Assembly: GCA_001643675.2 (NCBI GenBank)
Contig: LSRY02000007.1
Location: 1,814,001 to 1,878,000, forward strand
DNA: 64,000 nucleotides
DNA from: Monocercomonoides exilis
Lineage: Eukaryota; Preaxostyla; Oxymonadida; Polymastigidae
Direction of reading: 5' to 3'
The position numbers and the translations under genes are program-made. The notes below the pieces were generated by a model that saw only the letters and a list, made by a program, of their open reading frames with translations, was not told where the DNA came from and made no database searches. Shown here one piece after another: positions 21,975 to 32,161 of this stretch; the stretch's first letter is position 1; each line of letters opens with the position of its first letter.

Positions 21975-24179
21975 ATGAGCCAATTTAAGAATTTCGCTCT
22001 TCAACACATGATACTTCGAAGTGGGAATGGAAACAATCCGCAGGAGACAACTTTATTTGGAGTTCATTTGGTTTCTCGAGATAATATTTTTTTTCTCATT
22101 TTTTTTAATGATGACATTCTTTTTAATCTACAGTCTCCAGTCCCTCCTGGTGTAACTGAAGATGAGCTGCGAAGAGCATACGATGTTTATGGAAAAATAG
22201 TTGAACTTTCATTGATTAGAAAGAAAAGCAACTTGGATCAGCCAGGTTTGTGAAGTTTTGTTTTAAATGAATATCTAATCATGTGGCAATAATTCCACCA
22301 CATAGGATATGCATTTCTTCGTTACGAATCATTAGATTCTACGTACAAAGCACTCGATGATCCAAATCCTCCTTTTGTATTGAATTCTGTGACGGGCAAG
22401 AGGTATCCATTTTTTTAATTGAATTATATCACTTCGCTAAATAAATGCAAATATTTGTATCGTCCATTTGCGTAAATAGGATTCAATTGAAAGCTGCATT
22501 TGCTGATTCAAAGAATTGCGTTTTTGTTGTAAATTTGCCTTTAAATATGAATGAACATCAAGTTAAAGAGACGTTAGAAAAGTTATCTTGCGTATGGAAA
22601 TTTGCTTTTTATTTTTCGATTATTTCTTTGATTTATTTGTTTCTTTGTTTGTTATTGCTTTTTGAATTGCAGATTCCAATCTTCCAGTTTGTGTTGGGCA
22701 CTGGGACTGAAGGAGAATCAAAAGGATATGGATGGGCAACGTATTCATCCCACTCGATTGCTGTTAATGCAATGAATAAGCTGAGCGGATCGATCATAGA
22801 AGGCTCAACAATTTCAGTTTCTTTTGCAAAGCGTCGAGGATTTGACCCGCGTCTCCTTGAAGGAGTGACATCTCTGTTTGTGAAAGGGTTATCTGTAGAG
22901 ACAACAAGGGAAAACTTAACCAAAGCTGTGACAGCGCTTTTGCCAGCCACAGCGTCGCGGTGCCTCAAATCCGTATCCATCCCAAAGGACACTGCGACCG
23001 GCCGTTTGATGGGGCATGCATACATCCACTTCAAGTGCAAAGAATCGGCAGAGGTTGGGCTGAAGGTGTTTGAAGGGATGGAGGTGGATGGGAGGGTGCT
23101 GCATGTGGAATGGGCTCTGCCACATGACATGAGGAAAGGTCCAAAAGGAAAGGATGCCGGCGAAGCGAAAGAGAAGAAGATAGAAGATGAATCGAAAATG
23201 TGTCCGCACCAAAAGGCTAAAGAGAAACTATCCTCGGCAGCTGCACAGTCAGGCACTTCTTCAGACATAATTAGCCAAGGGCATGTCTATCAGCCGAGGA
23301 CGCTTGCCGGCACTCAGAATCTGACATCGCCCTCGTCTTCGTTGTATTCTGGTTCAACTGCAAAATTCCCTTCATCCAACACTTCTTCTTCGTCGTCTTC
23401 ATTTCCCCCTTTCACAAGCAATTCTCCGAGTTCGGCAGCAGGCGCTCCTCCTTCCTTTGTCCCCGCTGCCTCCCGTGGACTTTCCACAGCGCCTGCACAG
23501 CAAACACAGCCACCAGGCTCATCTGCGCAGAAGCAGATTCTCTCGCCTTTCTTGCCAGATGCAGCCAGACTGAAAAACAAGATTCCGCCGGCATACGCTC
23601 CTCAGCCACACGACACTGGACAGCTGTGGAAGACGCCCCAACAACAATATCAACAGCAGCAGCAGCAACAACAACAACAACAGACTCAGCCACCGCCCTA
23701 TCAATACCCTGGAAGGGGTTATCCGATTGCTCCACAGCAGTCAATACAGCCCGTTCCTCCACATCTGTCAAACATGTCAAACATGTCAAATATGCCAAGC
23801 CTGCCTCGACTGCCCCATCTGTCAAATATGCCCAATCCTCTTCATCAATATGACTACTTCTTCGGCCAGCAGCCGCCCAACTCGTCGAATGCCCTCAACA
23901 CACAAGCCATGCCACTCAGCGCCCCTTTCCCTGAAATATCTGACTTGTCTCGTCCGCCTTCTTCCCTCTCTTCTCAGACACGCCCGCCACAAATACTCCA
24001 CTCTGCCCAGCAGCATCTGCAGCACCCACAACACCCCCAGCACCCCCAGCACCCTCAGCACCCTCAGCTGTACCCTGCTCCTCTGCCACAATTCCAACAG
24101 AAATTCCCTCAGCCTCCTCTTCATCCATATCCTCCCCAATCTGTTCCATTAGCACCAGTTTCCTCTGCTTCAACTTCAA

Positions 24180-24210
<31 letters not shown>

Positions 24211-25909
24211 TTCCTCTTCCTCTTCGTCTGTTGCTGCTGCTGCCTCTTCTCCTTCTGTATTTGTTCCGTCCTATCCATATCAGCCACCTCTTCCCACCTC
24301 ACTCTCCAACGCTGCCTCTCTTTCCAAGCCCTTTCTGCCAGCTGTGCCTGCATTTCAACCAAACATTCTCTCCTCTTTTTCTCCACTCACTCAAGCATCT
24401 ACTGTCTCTTCTGCTTCTTCTGCTTCTTCTGTCTCTTCTGCTTCTACTGCTTCTTCTATCTCTTCTTCTTCCTCTTCTGCCAATTCATTGCCATTCCCTC
24501 CCTTCTCAGTGAAGATGCTGAACACTGGCCTTGTTTCTCAAATGAGCTATCCAGTCTCCCTCTCTTCCTCATCTGCCTCTTCTTCCACCTCTTCCTCCTC
24601 TTCCACCACTCTCCCTCCGCAAAGCCAGCTCTCCTATCCAGGCACCCCAAACACCCAGCTGGCAGACTCACTTCCTGTCTCTCCCACTTCGACTGTCTCC
24701 ATCCCCCTCGCCACCCTCCCGTCTCTCCCCTTCCCGACTGAGCTGCACATCCTCTCTGCCCCCACCCCCACCTCATCCACGCCCAGGTCACAGGAGCATT
24801 CTTCGCTTTCTCCTGCACACACAGAAAAGCCGATGTCTGCTGCAGTGACACTCGCCAGCACACTTTCCTCTGAATCTCAATCTTCTCTTCATGCAATGCA
24901 GCCTGACTTGTACCAGCCGAAGATGATGTCTGTCTCCCCATTCGCCCCTTTCCTGCAGCTTCCGAGTCTTCTGCCTTCTTCCACAGACACCCAGCACTCT
25001 TTGCACGGAATATACAACCCCTCCCTCTGCCAGTCGCCTTCACAGGGCAGCCCCTTTTTAGCCTCGCAGGTTTCTGTCTCTTCTGCCCTCAGCAGCAGAA
25101 GCGGCTCTGATCTGTCTTCTGCTGCTGTTCCCAAACAGCTGCCGTCTCTGTTTTCTCCAGCTGCAACTGCTTCTTTGCCTCAGCTTGTGTCTTCTTCGCC
25201 TCCTTCTTCTGCTTCTTCTTCTAATTCATCTTCATCAGCTTCTTCTTCTTCTTCTTCTTCTTCTTTCTCTTCTTACTCTTCCTCCTCGATTACAACTACT
25301 AATACTAATATTAATACTTATATTGATGCTAATTCTTCCTCTTTACCTCAATCGTCTTTGCCTTCATCCTCTTCCACTGCACTTTTTGCTTCGCCTCCAT
25401 CATCATCATCATCTTCTTCTTTTTCTTCAACAAACACACAAGAATTCAACAAAAATGGAGAAGCAGCCAAAACAGAAGCAAAAGATGTTTCATCAGAAAG
25501 AGCAGTTTCAACAGTCTCTTCTGCAGCAGCCATGCAATCATCATCATCAACACCAACACCAGCATCATCACACACATCTAACCACACTCACTCACATTCT
25601 CCTTCTTCATCCTCCTCCTCCTCTTCCTCCTCCTCCTCCTCCTCCTCCTCCTCTTCCTCCTCCTCCTCCTCCTCCTCTCCTCCTCTTCCTCCTCCTCCTC
25701 TTCCTCCACCAAGCAGTTTCTGTCAGTCTCTGAACACGACTTGTCTTCAATCATTCCAGAGACCTTTCAATTGGTCGACAACCCCACTCACAGAAGAACA
25801 CACTCATCCAACTTCCGCCTCGAATATTTCTCTGCTAAAAGGCAGGAAACGATTAGAGATGAAGAAATGGCAGAGAAAGGAGGAATGGAAGAGGAAGGAC
25901 GGAATATGA
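21975..25909 (+). CDS. Three-RRM RNA-binding protein with Pro/Gln/Ser-rich tail
   Basis: Exons 21975-22070, 22134-22245, 22306-22402, 22480-22591 and from 22673; introns of 63, 60, 77 and 81 nt, all GT-AG, all keeping the frame. RRM1 spans the first exons (TLFGVHL, then GYAFLRYES). RRM2 has CVFVVNLPLNMNEHQVKETL and GYGWATYSSHSIAVNAM. RRM3 has SLFVKGLSVETTRENL and GHAYIHFKCKESAEVGL. The three-RRM order resembles ELAV/CELF/PABP-type regulators of mRNA. After RRM3 the protein becomes disordered: poly-Gln (about 23655-23690), NMSNMSN repeats and long Ser runs. This frame ends at 25909, but a better frame takes over inside the TCC repeat near 25600-25740 (next feature), so the true protein may be longer. 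Introns 1 and 4 are in-frame and stop-free. Confidence 0.8.
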
Positions 25910-28900
25910 GCAAGAACAAGAACAAGAACAAGGAGAAAGAGAAAGAGAAAGAGAAAGAGAAAGAGAAAGAGAAAGAAGGAGATGAGGTGTCGAATGGAGA
26001 AGAAGAAGAAGAAGAAGAAGAAGAGAAAAAGGCAGGAGAAAAAGAAGATTTTACAGAAGGAAGCAAAGCTGATGTCAAACACAGCCATTTCAGTGGAGAG
26101 GAAGGGATTCAGCTGACATCGACACTTTCACTGCCAATTGCTTCTGTTTCATCTGATTCGTATTCTTCATCAGCTGCGTCAAAAGACGGCATTGCAGCAC
26201 GCGTTTCTTCAGCAACAACAACGCTAACCTCTTCTTCGTTCTCTTCCTCTTTTCCTTCTCCTTCCTCCTCCTCCTCCTCTTCTTCTTCTTCCCCCATCCA
26301 TTCGTATCCACACACGTGGTCGTTGGACAGCCATCGCCCACACAAACACAGAATAAACGACAAAAGCAGCCACAGCACACTTTCGGAGTCTCTTTCAGAA
26401 AACGAACAATTCGGAAAGGGGAAGAAGAAGAGAAGAGGAAGAGGAGAAGGAAGAGGAAGAGGAGAAGAGGGAGAAGAGGGAGAAGAGGGAGAAGGAGAGG
26501 AAGAGGAAGACGAAGAAGAGCTGAGCAATTCATCTGGCCCTGCTTGTTTGAGAACACCGCCTGTGACACCGATTTCTGTAGAGTTTGATGTGAACGAAGA
26601 GTTTGAGAATGAGAAGGAAGAGAAGGAAAGGCAAGAAGAAGAAGAAGAAGAAGAAGAAGAAGAAGAAGAAGAGAGAAGAAACGAGAAGAAGGAAGAAAGT
26701 GGAAGAGAAGTGGACAAAATGAATGAGGCAGGTGTGATTGCGAAAGAAGATGTGTCTGAAGAGACAGAGACAGGCAGCAATCAGAGCAAAAGCAGCAGAA
26801 GTGGAAGAAGAAGAAGAAGAAGCAATAGCAATAGCAGTGAGAGTGGAAATGAGAGTGAAAGCATTTCAAACGGAAAAGTGAGCAAGCGAGGCAAAAACGG
26901 GATATCTGATTTATCTCCAAATGGAAGCTTGTCAGACACTTACTCGTTCTCTTCGCATGGCTCAGCGAAGAAGCACAACAAGAAGAAGAGGCAGACGCTG
27001 ACAGACAACAAGGAGACAGATGGAATGAGAGAAGAAGATGATCAGAATAAGAATAATAACATTAGCAATATCAAAGAAGGATGTGATGATGACAATGATA
27101 ACAATGAAGATGAAGATGAAGAAGATGAAGTACACAATGTAACCAAGCCAAAAAACACTCTGAGCAGTTCTTCTTCTCAGTCAACGCTCAGCAGCTCCAC
27201 CCCACCTGACTCGCACAAGACGACAAGCAGCTCTTCATTTGGAGGGGCAGACTCCGCTGGCAAGGGCATCTCATCAGCCTGCTCTGAAATTAGCTCCTTT
27301 TCCCCCTCAGAACACACAGAACACACAGAACATTCAGACCCATCTGCTTCATCGACAAAGCACTCCATGTTGAGTGGGTTGACTGACACGTATCAGCTGT
27401 CAGCATCACTGGACTCGTTTCAGAGCAGAACGATTGCAACAGCTATTTTGGAGGAGGAGGAGGAAGAAGAAGAAGAGGGAGGGGGAGAAATGAATGAGAG
27501 CAGAAGAGATGGCAGGAAGAATGAGGTGTCTGAACAAAAGCAGCAGCATATGCAGCATTTTCAGATGAATGCAAATGAATTGAGCTCAAAAGAGTCGCAC
27601 ACAAATGAGTATCCGCTTTATGTCAAGTCTCCTGTTGGATCGATGTCTGAAAGATATGCTCAGCCCCGCCCCATCCTCAGCTCCCACAGCTCATTTGCCT
27701 CTGAATATGCACAGGGCATTGGGATGAAGAGCAATAATAATAATAATAATAACACAAATACATCAGACACGCATGACAATAACAGCACTCTTTCATCATT
27801 CAGCAATGAAGATAACAACAACAGCCAGAATGAACGTCACAATCGAATGAACAATGCAAATCTTATGTTGCCATCATCATCATCATCATCATCTTCTTCT
27901 TCTTCTCCTCCTCTTTCTCTTTCCTTCTCACAAGATATGCTGTCTGCCCACACATTTGCGGATGACTCTAAAGACGTGTCTTATCTGCTTGGTTCTATTA
28001 GTGACAGAGCAAGCAACAGAAAGGACACACGAAGGAGGAACAGCAGCATTTCAGGGACTTATGATGTCAGTGGGGAGAGGAGGGGAGGGATAAAAGAGGA
28101 GGAAGAGGAAGAGGAAGAAGAGGAAAGAGAGATGGATGAGAACAGGTACAAAGAAACGTCTTCTGCTGACAGATCAGCAATTCTGAAGATGACATATGCA
28201 AAATCATCATCATCATCTTCTTCTTCTTCTTCGTCTTCGTCTTCTCCTCCTTCGTTTTATTCAACACCTTCATCAAACAGAGCAAACCCCCACAATGCCA
28301 TGAAGATCAATCCGAATGCTTCTTCTTCATATTCCTTTTCATCATCATCATCATCTTCTTCTTCTTCTTCGTATCCTTCCTCTTTACTTGATATCTCTTC
28401 ATCATCCGTTTCCTCCTCTTTAGCCTCTTCTGCTCTTTCTGACTCAATTTTGTCGATGTCTGCCAGCTCTTCTCTTTCCATGCGCACATCAACACCTTCC
28501 CTTTCTTCCTCTCCTCCTTTTCCTGAAATGATCCCATCAACTATGTCTTCGCCAATTAAATCTTCTTCTTCTTCTTCTTCTTCTTCTTCCTCCTCCTCCT
28601 CATCTTCTTCTTCTTCCTTCCATTTCCCTTCTCATCTCTCACAGCAGCCATTTCCTGCTCCTCGCTCGCCTGTCAATTCACACACAGAAACACCCAAATG
28701 GAGAGTGCATCAGAACAACGAAGACATCTCCACTTTTCTTTCAGGCCCTTCTGCCTCTTCTTCTCCTCCGCTGTATCCATTGAGCTCTTCTTATTCTCCT
28801 TCCTCTTCCTCTGCTTCCTCCTCCTCCTCCTCTTCTTCTTCTTTCTCTTCTTCTTCCTCCTCCTCATTCTCTTCCACTTCAACCACTTCATCCACCTCTC

Positions 28901-30693
28901 CCGCGCTTTCATCTCCAAATCACTCACACATCTCTTCCTCATTCAACAGCTCTGTCTCTTCTGAAAGCGAAAGCTCCTCTTCTGAATTCGTCCGGTACAC
29001 TTCAGCTGCCTCCCTCCACTCCGCCAAATCTCTCACATCCCTCGATGCTTCTCCTCCTTATGCTCCTTCTTCTTCCTCTTCTTCTTCCTCCTCCTCTTCC
29101 TCCTCCTCTGACTTATTCCTCCCCATATCTCAGATGTATGTCGATGAGTCCCTCATCGCACCTGTTCCTTTCTATTTGATGGCGCCCAATGCTCTTTCCT
29201 CTGCCTCTCAGCAGCCGTTCAGCTCGGCCTTCCCTTCTGCTGCCTCCTCAGCCAACCTGCCCCTTCAGTCTGCTTCGTATCTCTCTCATTCAAGTCTCCA
29301 GGTGTTTGATTCTCCGTTCAACACAGCCACGCCAAAGGGGGCAACAGGAAGAGGAGGGTATTTGAAAGCGCGCTCTGAAGTGCTCAGCCCGTCTGTGTTT
29401 AACAAAAGAGGCAGAGAAGACAGAATGAGCATGCAGAACCAGACAAACACTCGATCAATGGCACAAATGCAGTCTCAGTCTCAGTCAAAATCTCAATCAA
29501 AATCTCAATCAAAATCACAGATGCAGCAGCTGAAGGAAGACTCAGACGCATCTGCAGTCACCTCTGGCTCTTCTCTCTCCTCCTTCATCAACACCCCCTC
29601 CACGTCCATCTCCTCCTTCCTGCAGCGTGTGCATTCTCCGTCTTCGACTGCCTCTTCCTCTTTCTCCTCTCGAAAGGGATATTCGCTCACCCCTCTTGCC
29701 TCCTCCACCCCGTCCACGCACTCACCTGAGCATGTCCAGTGGGAGTTTCTGACCACACAGGCACAAGACGCAGACAACGACACCGCCTCTTTCCCGCCTT
29801 CTCCTTCGTCTCTTTCCTTCCCTCCATCTCCACCGACTCCTTCTTCCATGTGCTCTTCTTCCTCTTTTGCCCTTTCCTCCCTCCCTACTCTCCCTTCATC
29901 GGTTGACTTGTCGCTCTCACAACCTGAACAGTCTTTGCGCTCTTCTTCTCAGATGTTTCCTTCTTTGCCTTCTGTTACTTCTTCTTCTTCACCTTCTTCT
30001 TCTTCTTCTTCTTCTTCTGTTTCTGTTTCTGTTTCTGCCCCATCTGTGTCTGTACAAGCCCCATCTGTCACTCATTTCCCTCCTCTTCCCCCTCTTCACA
30101 CACACAACACACCAATCATCCAGAATACCCCAATCATTCCTAGCACCCCAATCTCTTCAATCTCTTCAATCTCTTCAAACACATTAAACGCCTTGAACAC
30201 ACAGGAAGATTCAGTTAAAACGAGAGAAGCGGATAGCAATGCTGTGGAAGAGCTGCATTCACAGCATCGTCACAGACACACCCACACTCATTCTCCTCAT
30301 CAGTCTCTGCACCGCCAGCCACATCAGCACAGACACAACGACAATTCCATTGGCCACACGTTGTCTTCGATGTCTGCTTCAAACACAGGAGCATCTTTCA
30401 ATTGCAATTCTCTTGACAGTCAGAATGTTGCTGCTTCTGCTGCTTCGAATGCAGCATCGTCGTCCTTCTCATCTTTCCCATTGGCTTCGAGTGATTTTTG
30501 CTCCACTCCTCAGAAACGTCAGCACGAGACAGGACATCCGTCTCCTCCTGTTCTCAAACGCATCCATCCACAAATGGAGATGAACAAGCACAGTTCGATG
30601 GAGACTTTGCCTTCTGCGCCTTATTTTGAGCACTTTTCGTCACCTGGACAGCAGGTTAATTCACCAGAAAGGAGAAATGACATAACCAAATAA
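25741..30693 (+). CDS. Very long Ser-rich/acidic low-complexity reading frame, probable continuation of the RRM gene
   Basis: A 1,650-codon open frame, overlapping the tail of the RRM frame in another phase. It begins at a TTG, so 25741 is only where the frame becomes recognisable (LSSIIPETFQLVDNPTHRRT). The phase switch lies in or near a (TCC)n tract at 25600-25710. It could be repeat-length slippage in the DNA or assembly, a missed intron, or a separate gene. Content: Lys/Glu repeats (about 25915-25980), Arg/Gly/Glu blocks, (GAA)n near 26634-26670, many Ser runs, and a short ordered end (KRQHETGHPSPPVLKRIH) before TAA at 30691-30693. No folded domain was recognised. It is probably disordered, suggesting condensate- or scaffold-like behaviour, which is inference only. 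Confidence 0.55.
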   Translation: MSSIIPETFQLVDNPTHRRTHSSNFRLEYFSAKRQETIRDEEMAEKGGMEEEGRNMSKNKNKNKEKEKEKEKEKEKEKEGDEVSNGEEEEEEEEEKKAGEKEDFTEGSKADVKHSHFSGEEGIQLTSTLSLPIASVSSDSYSSSAASKDGIAARVSSATTTLTSSSFSSSFPSPSSSSSSSSSSPIHSYPHTWSLDSHRPHKHRINDKSSHSTLSESLSENEQFGKGKKKRRGRGEGRGRGEEGEEGEEGEGEEEEDEEELSNSSGPACLRTPPVTPISVEFDVNEEFENEKEEKERQEEEEEEEEEEEEERRNEKKEESGREVDKMNEAGVIAKEDVSEETETGSNQSKSSRSGRRRRRSNSNSSESGNESESISNGKVSKRGKNGISDLSPNGSLSDTYSFSSHGSAKKHNKKKRQTLTDNKETDGMREEDDQNKNNNISNIKEGCDDDNDNNEDEDEEDEVHNVTKPKNTLSSSSSQSTLSSSTPPDSHKTTSSSSFGGADSAGKGISSACSEISSFSPSEHTEHTEHSDPSASSTKHSMLSGLTDTYQLSASLDSFQSRTIATAILEEEEEEEEEGGGEMNESRRDGRKNEVSEQKQQHMQHFQMNANELSSKESHTNEYPLYVKSPVGSMSERYAQPRPILSSHSSFASEYAQGIGMKSNNNNNNNTNTSDTHDNNSTLSSFSNEDNNNSQNERHNRMNNANLMLPSSSSSSSSSSSPPLSLSFSQDMLSAHTFADDSKDVSYLLGSISDRASNRKDTRRRNSSISGTYDVSGERRGGIKEEEEEEEEEEREMDENRYKETSSADRSAILKMTYAKSSSSSSSSSSSSSSPPSFYSTPSSNRANPHNAMKINPNASSSYSFSSSSSSSSSSSYPSSLLDISSSSVSSSLASSALSDSILSMSASSSLSMRTSTPSLSSSPPFPEMIPSTMSSPIKSSSSSSSSSSSSSSSSSSSFHFPSHLSQQPFPAPRSPVNSHTETPKWRVHQNNEDISTFLSGPSASSSPPLYPLSSSYSPSSSSASSSSSSSSSFSSSSSSSFSSTSTTSSTSPALSSPNHSHISSSFNSSVSSESESSSSEFVRYTSAASLHSAKSLTSLDASPPYAPSSSSSSSSSSSSSSDLFLPISQMYVDESLIAPVPFYLMAPNALSSASQQPFSSAFPSAASSANLPLQSASYLSHSSLQVFDSPFNTATPKGATGRGGYLKARSEVLSPSVFNKRGREDRMSMQNQTNTRSMAQMQSQSQSKSQSKSQSKSQMQQLKEDSDASAVTSGSSLSSFINTPSTSISSFLQRVHSPSSTASSSFSSRKGYSLTPLASSTPSTHSPEHVQWEFLTTQAQDADNDTASFPPSPSSLSFPPSPPTPSSMCSSSSFALSSLPTLPSSVDLSLSQPEQSLRSSSQMFPSLPSVTSSSSPSSSSSSSSVSVSVSAPSVSVQAPSVTHFPPLPPLHTHNTPIIQNTPIIPSTPISSISSISSNTLNALNTQEDSVKTREADSNAVEELHSQHRHRHTHTHSPHQSLHRQPHQHRHNDNSIGHTLSSMSASNTGASFNCNSLDSQNVAASAASNAASSSFSSFPLASSDFCSTPQKRQHETGHPSPPVLKRIHPQMEMNKHSSMETLPSAPYFEHFSSPGQQVNSPERRNDITK

Positions 30694-32161
30694 AAAGATG
30701 ATTCTGTGGTTGTTAAAATGAAATTCTTTACATTTTCTTTCTTTTCTTTCTTTTCTTCCTTTTCTTCCTTTTCATTTCTTTCTTATCTGATCTTATCTTA
30801 TCTTTATCTTGCAATCACTATTATGTTATAAATTTTTCAGTTGTATTCCATTTTCTGTTATTGCGTTATTGATCATATTTCTTTCACATAGAAGATGCTG
30901 CCTTTGCTGTTCTCATACACCGTCACTATCACTTCTGTGCGTTCATTCACTATTATATTGATAATGAAACAACTTTTGTTTGAATCAATCCCATCTTTTC
31001 TTTTTGTCATCCAGCTTCTGATTATCATTTTTATTATTTGGAAGTAGTTAGATTTTCTTTCTGAATGCTTTTTTTTCAGATTAGCACAAAATTTTGAGTT
31101 GTTTTATTTTTGTTGTTCTTCTCATTAGAATGTTGAATTGTTGTTTGAGCGGTTAAAAAGGCAAAAGTGCTGCTTCAATTTGGCTGAACAAGAAAGCACA
31201 TTTGGCAAACAGTGTTGATAACATCTTTGTATTTTTTTTTTGTTTTCTTTTGTTTTCTTTTTATTTAAGTTGTGTTCAATTTATTCTTATGCTTCAATTT
31301 CCATTTTATTTTATTTATATTTATATTTTTATTTCAACCTTATAAATGTGTTCGTTGGATCCTTTTTTACGAGGCTCTTGCTTGTGTCTAACAACACTGG
31401 AATGGCATGGTTTATTTCAGGCTCTCACTATATTGGACGTCTTATTTTCATTGATTATTTTCCTGGATCTCGATGCTAATTTTATGTTAACTGTATGCGT
31501 CTTCATTTATTCCTGCCAGTTTGTGTACAAATATTGTTGGCTTCACTATTTAATGGAATTGATAAAGAATGGAATTAGCGCTCGAGTCGTCACTATTATG
31601 TCAAGCGTTGTTTCGCATCCAGCAAGAATGTCTCAAGTTATTGTTCGTTATCTTTATATTTTTTTTAAAAAAAAACGTTTTTTGTTATGAAAAAATTAAA
31701 TATAAATAGTTTAATTAGTTTGTACTTTTCTTGTTTTTATTTCAGTATTTATTCTTATTTTTTCAATTATTTTTATCAATTTTTGTTGCCCACATCACGT
31801 TTATTTATTGCAAAGTGCATCGTCACCTAAGCAATTGCGTGGGCAATCTTGTTTAGCTGTGAAATTTTGTCTATTCACTAAATATTAAACATGAGCAATG
31901 AAGCCAGACTTGCATATACAAACAAAGTTTCTTCAAAATAACAAAAGCCAAATAGTCAAATCATCTTGGAAATGCTTTTCAAAAATAATTTGATCAAAAA
32001 TGTTAACGAAAAATTCATGAGGTATTTTTCAAGAAATGCGTTCTGAGAACGAATACATATTTATTCAAAAAGACGGTTCCCTCTTTTAGTTCTCCTCCAC
32101 TTTAACTTTCATCTGTCTTCGTTTGCAATTATGAAGAGCAGCCTTGCAAATGCTCATTCGA
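30694..32161. other. Spacer between the Ser-rich gene and the SPRY gene
   Basis: Convergent 3' region, mostly T-rich. It contains one doubtful short frame, described separately. Confidence 0.5.
31346..31690 (+). CDS. Doubtful small hydrophobic ORF
   Basis: Starts with ATG (MCSLDPFLRG) and contains two hydrophobic stretches around LTILDVLFSLIIFLDLD and FMLTVCVFIYSC, then a more polar end (SVVSHPARMSQVIVRYLY). Local GC is higher than in the surrounding spacer, which is the main reason to note it. No family recognised; it may be chance. Confidence 0.2.
   Translation: MCSLDPFLRGSCLCLTTLEWHGLFQALTILDVLFSLIIFLDLDANFMLTVCVFIYSCQFVYKYCWLHYLMELIKNGISARVVTIMSSVVSHPARMSQVIVRYLYIFFKKKRFLL

Noticed and set aside
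25788-29849. Many Glu/Lys-, Leu- or Ser-rich frames on both strands over the Ser-rich gene
   Set aside because: Trinucleotide repeats stay open in several frames; these are repeat artefacts.
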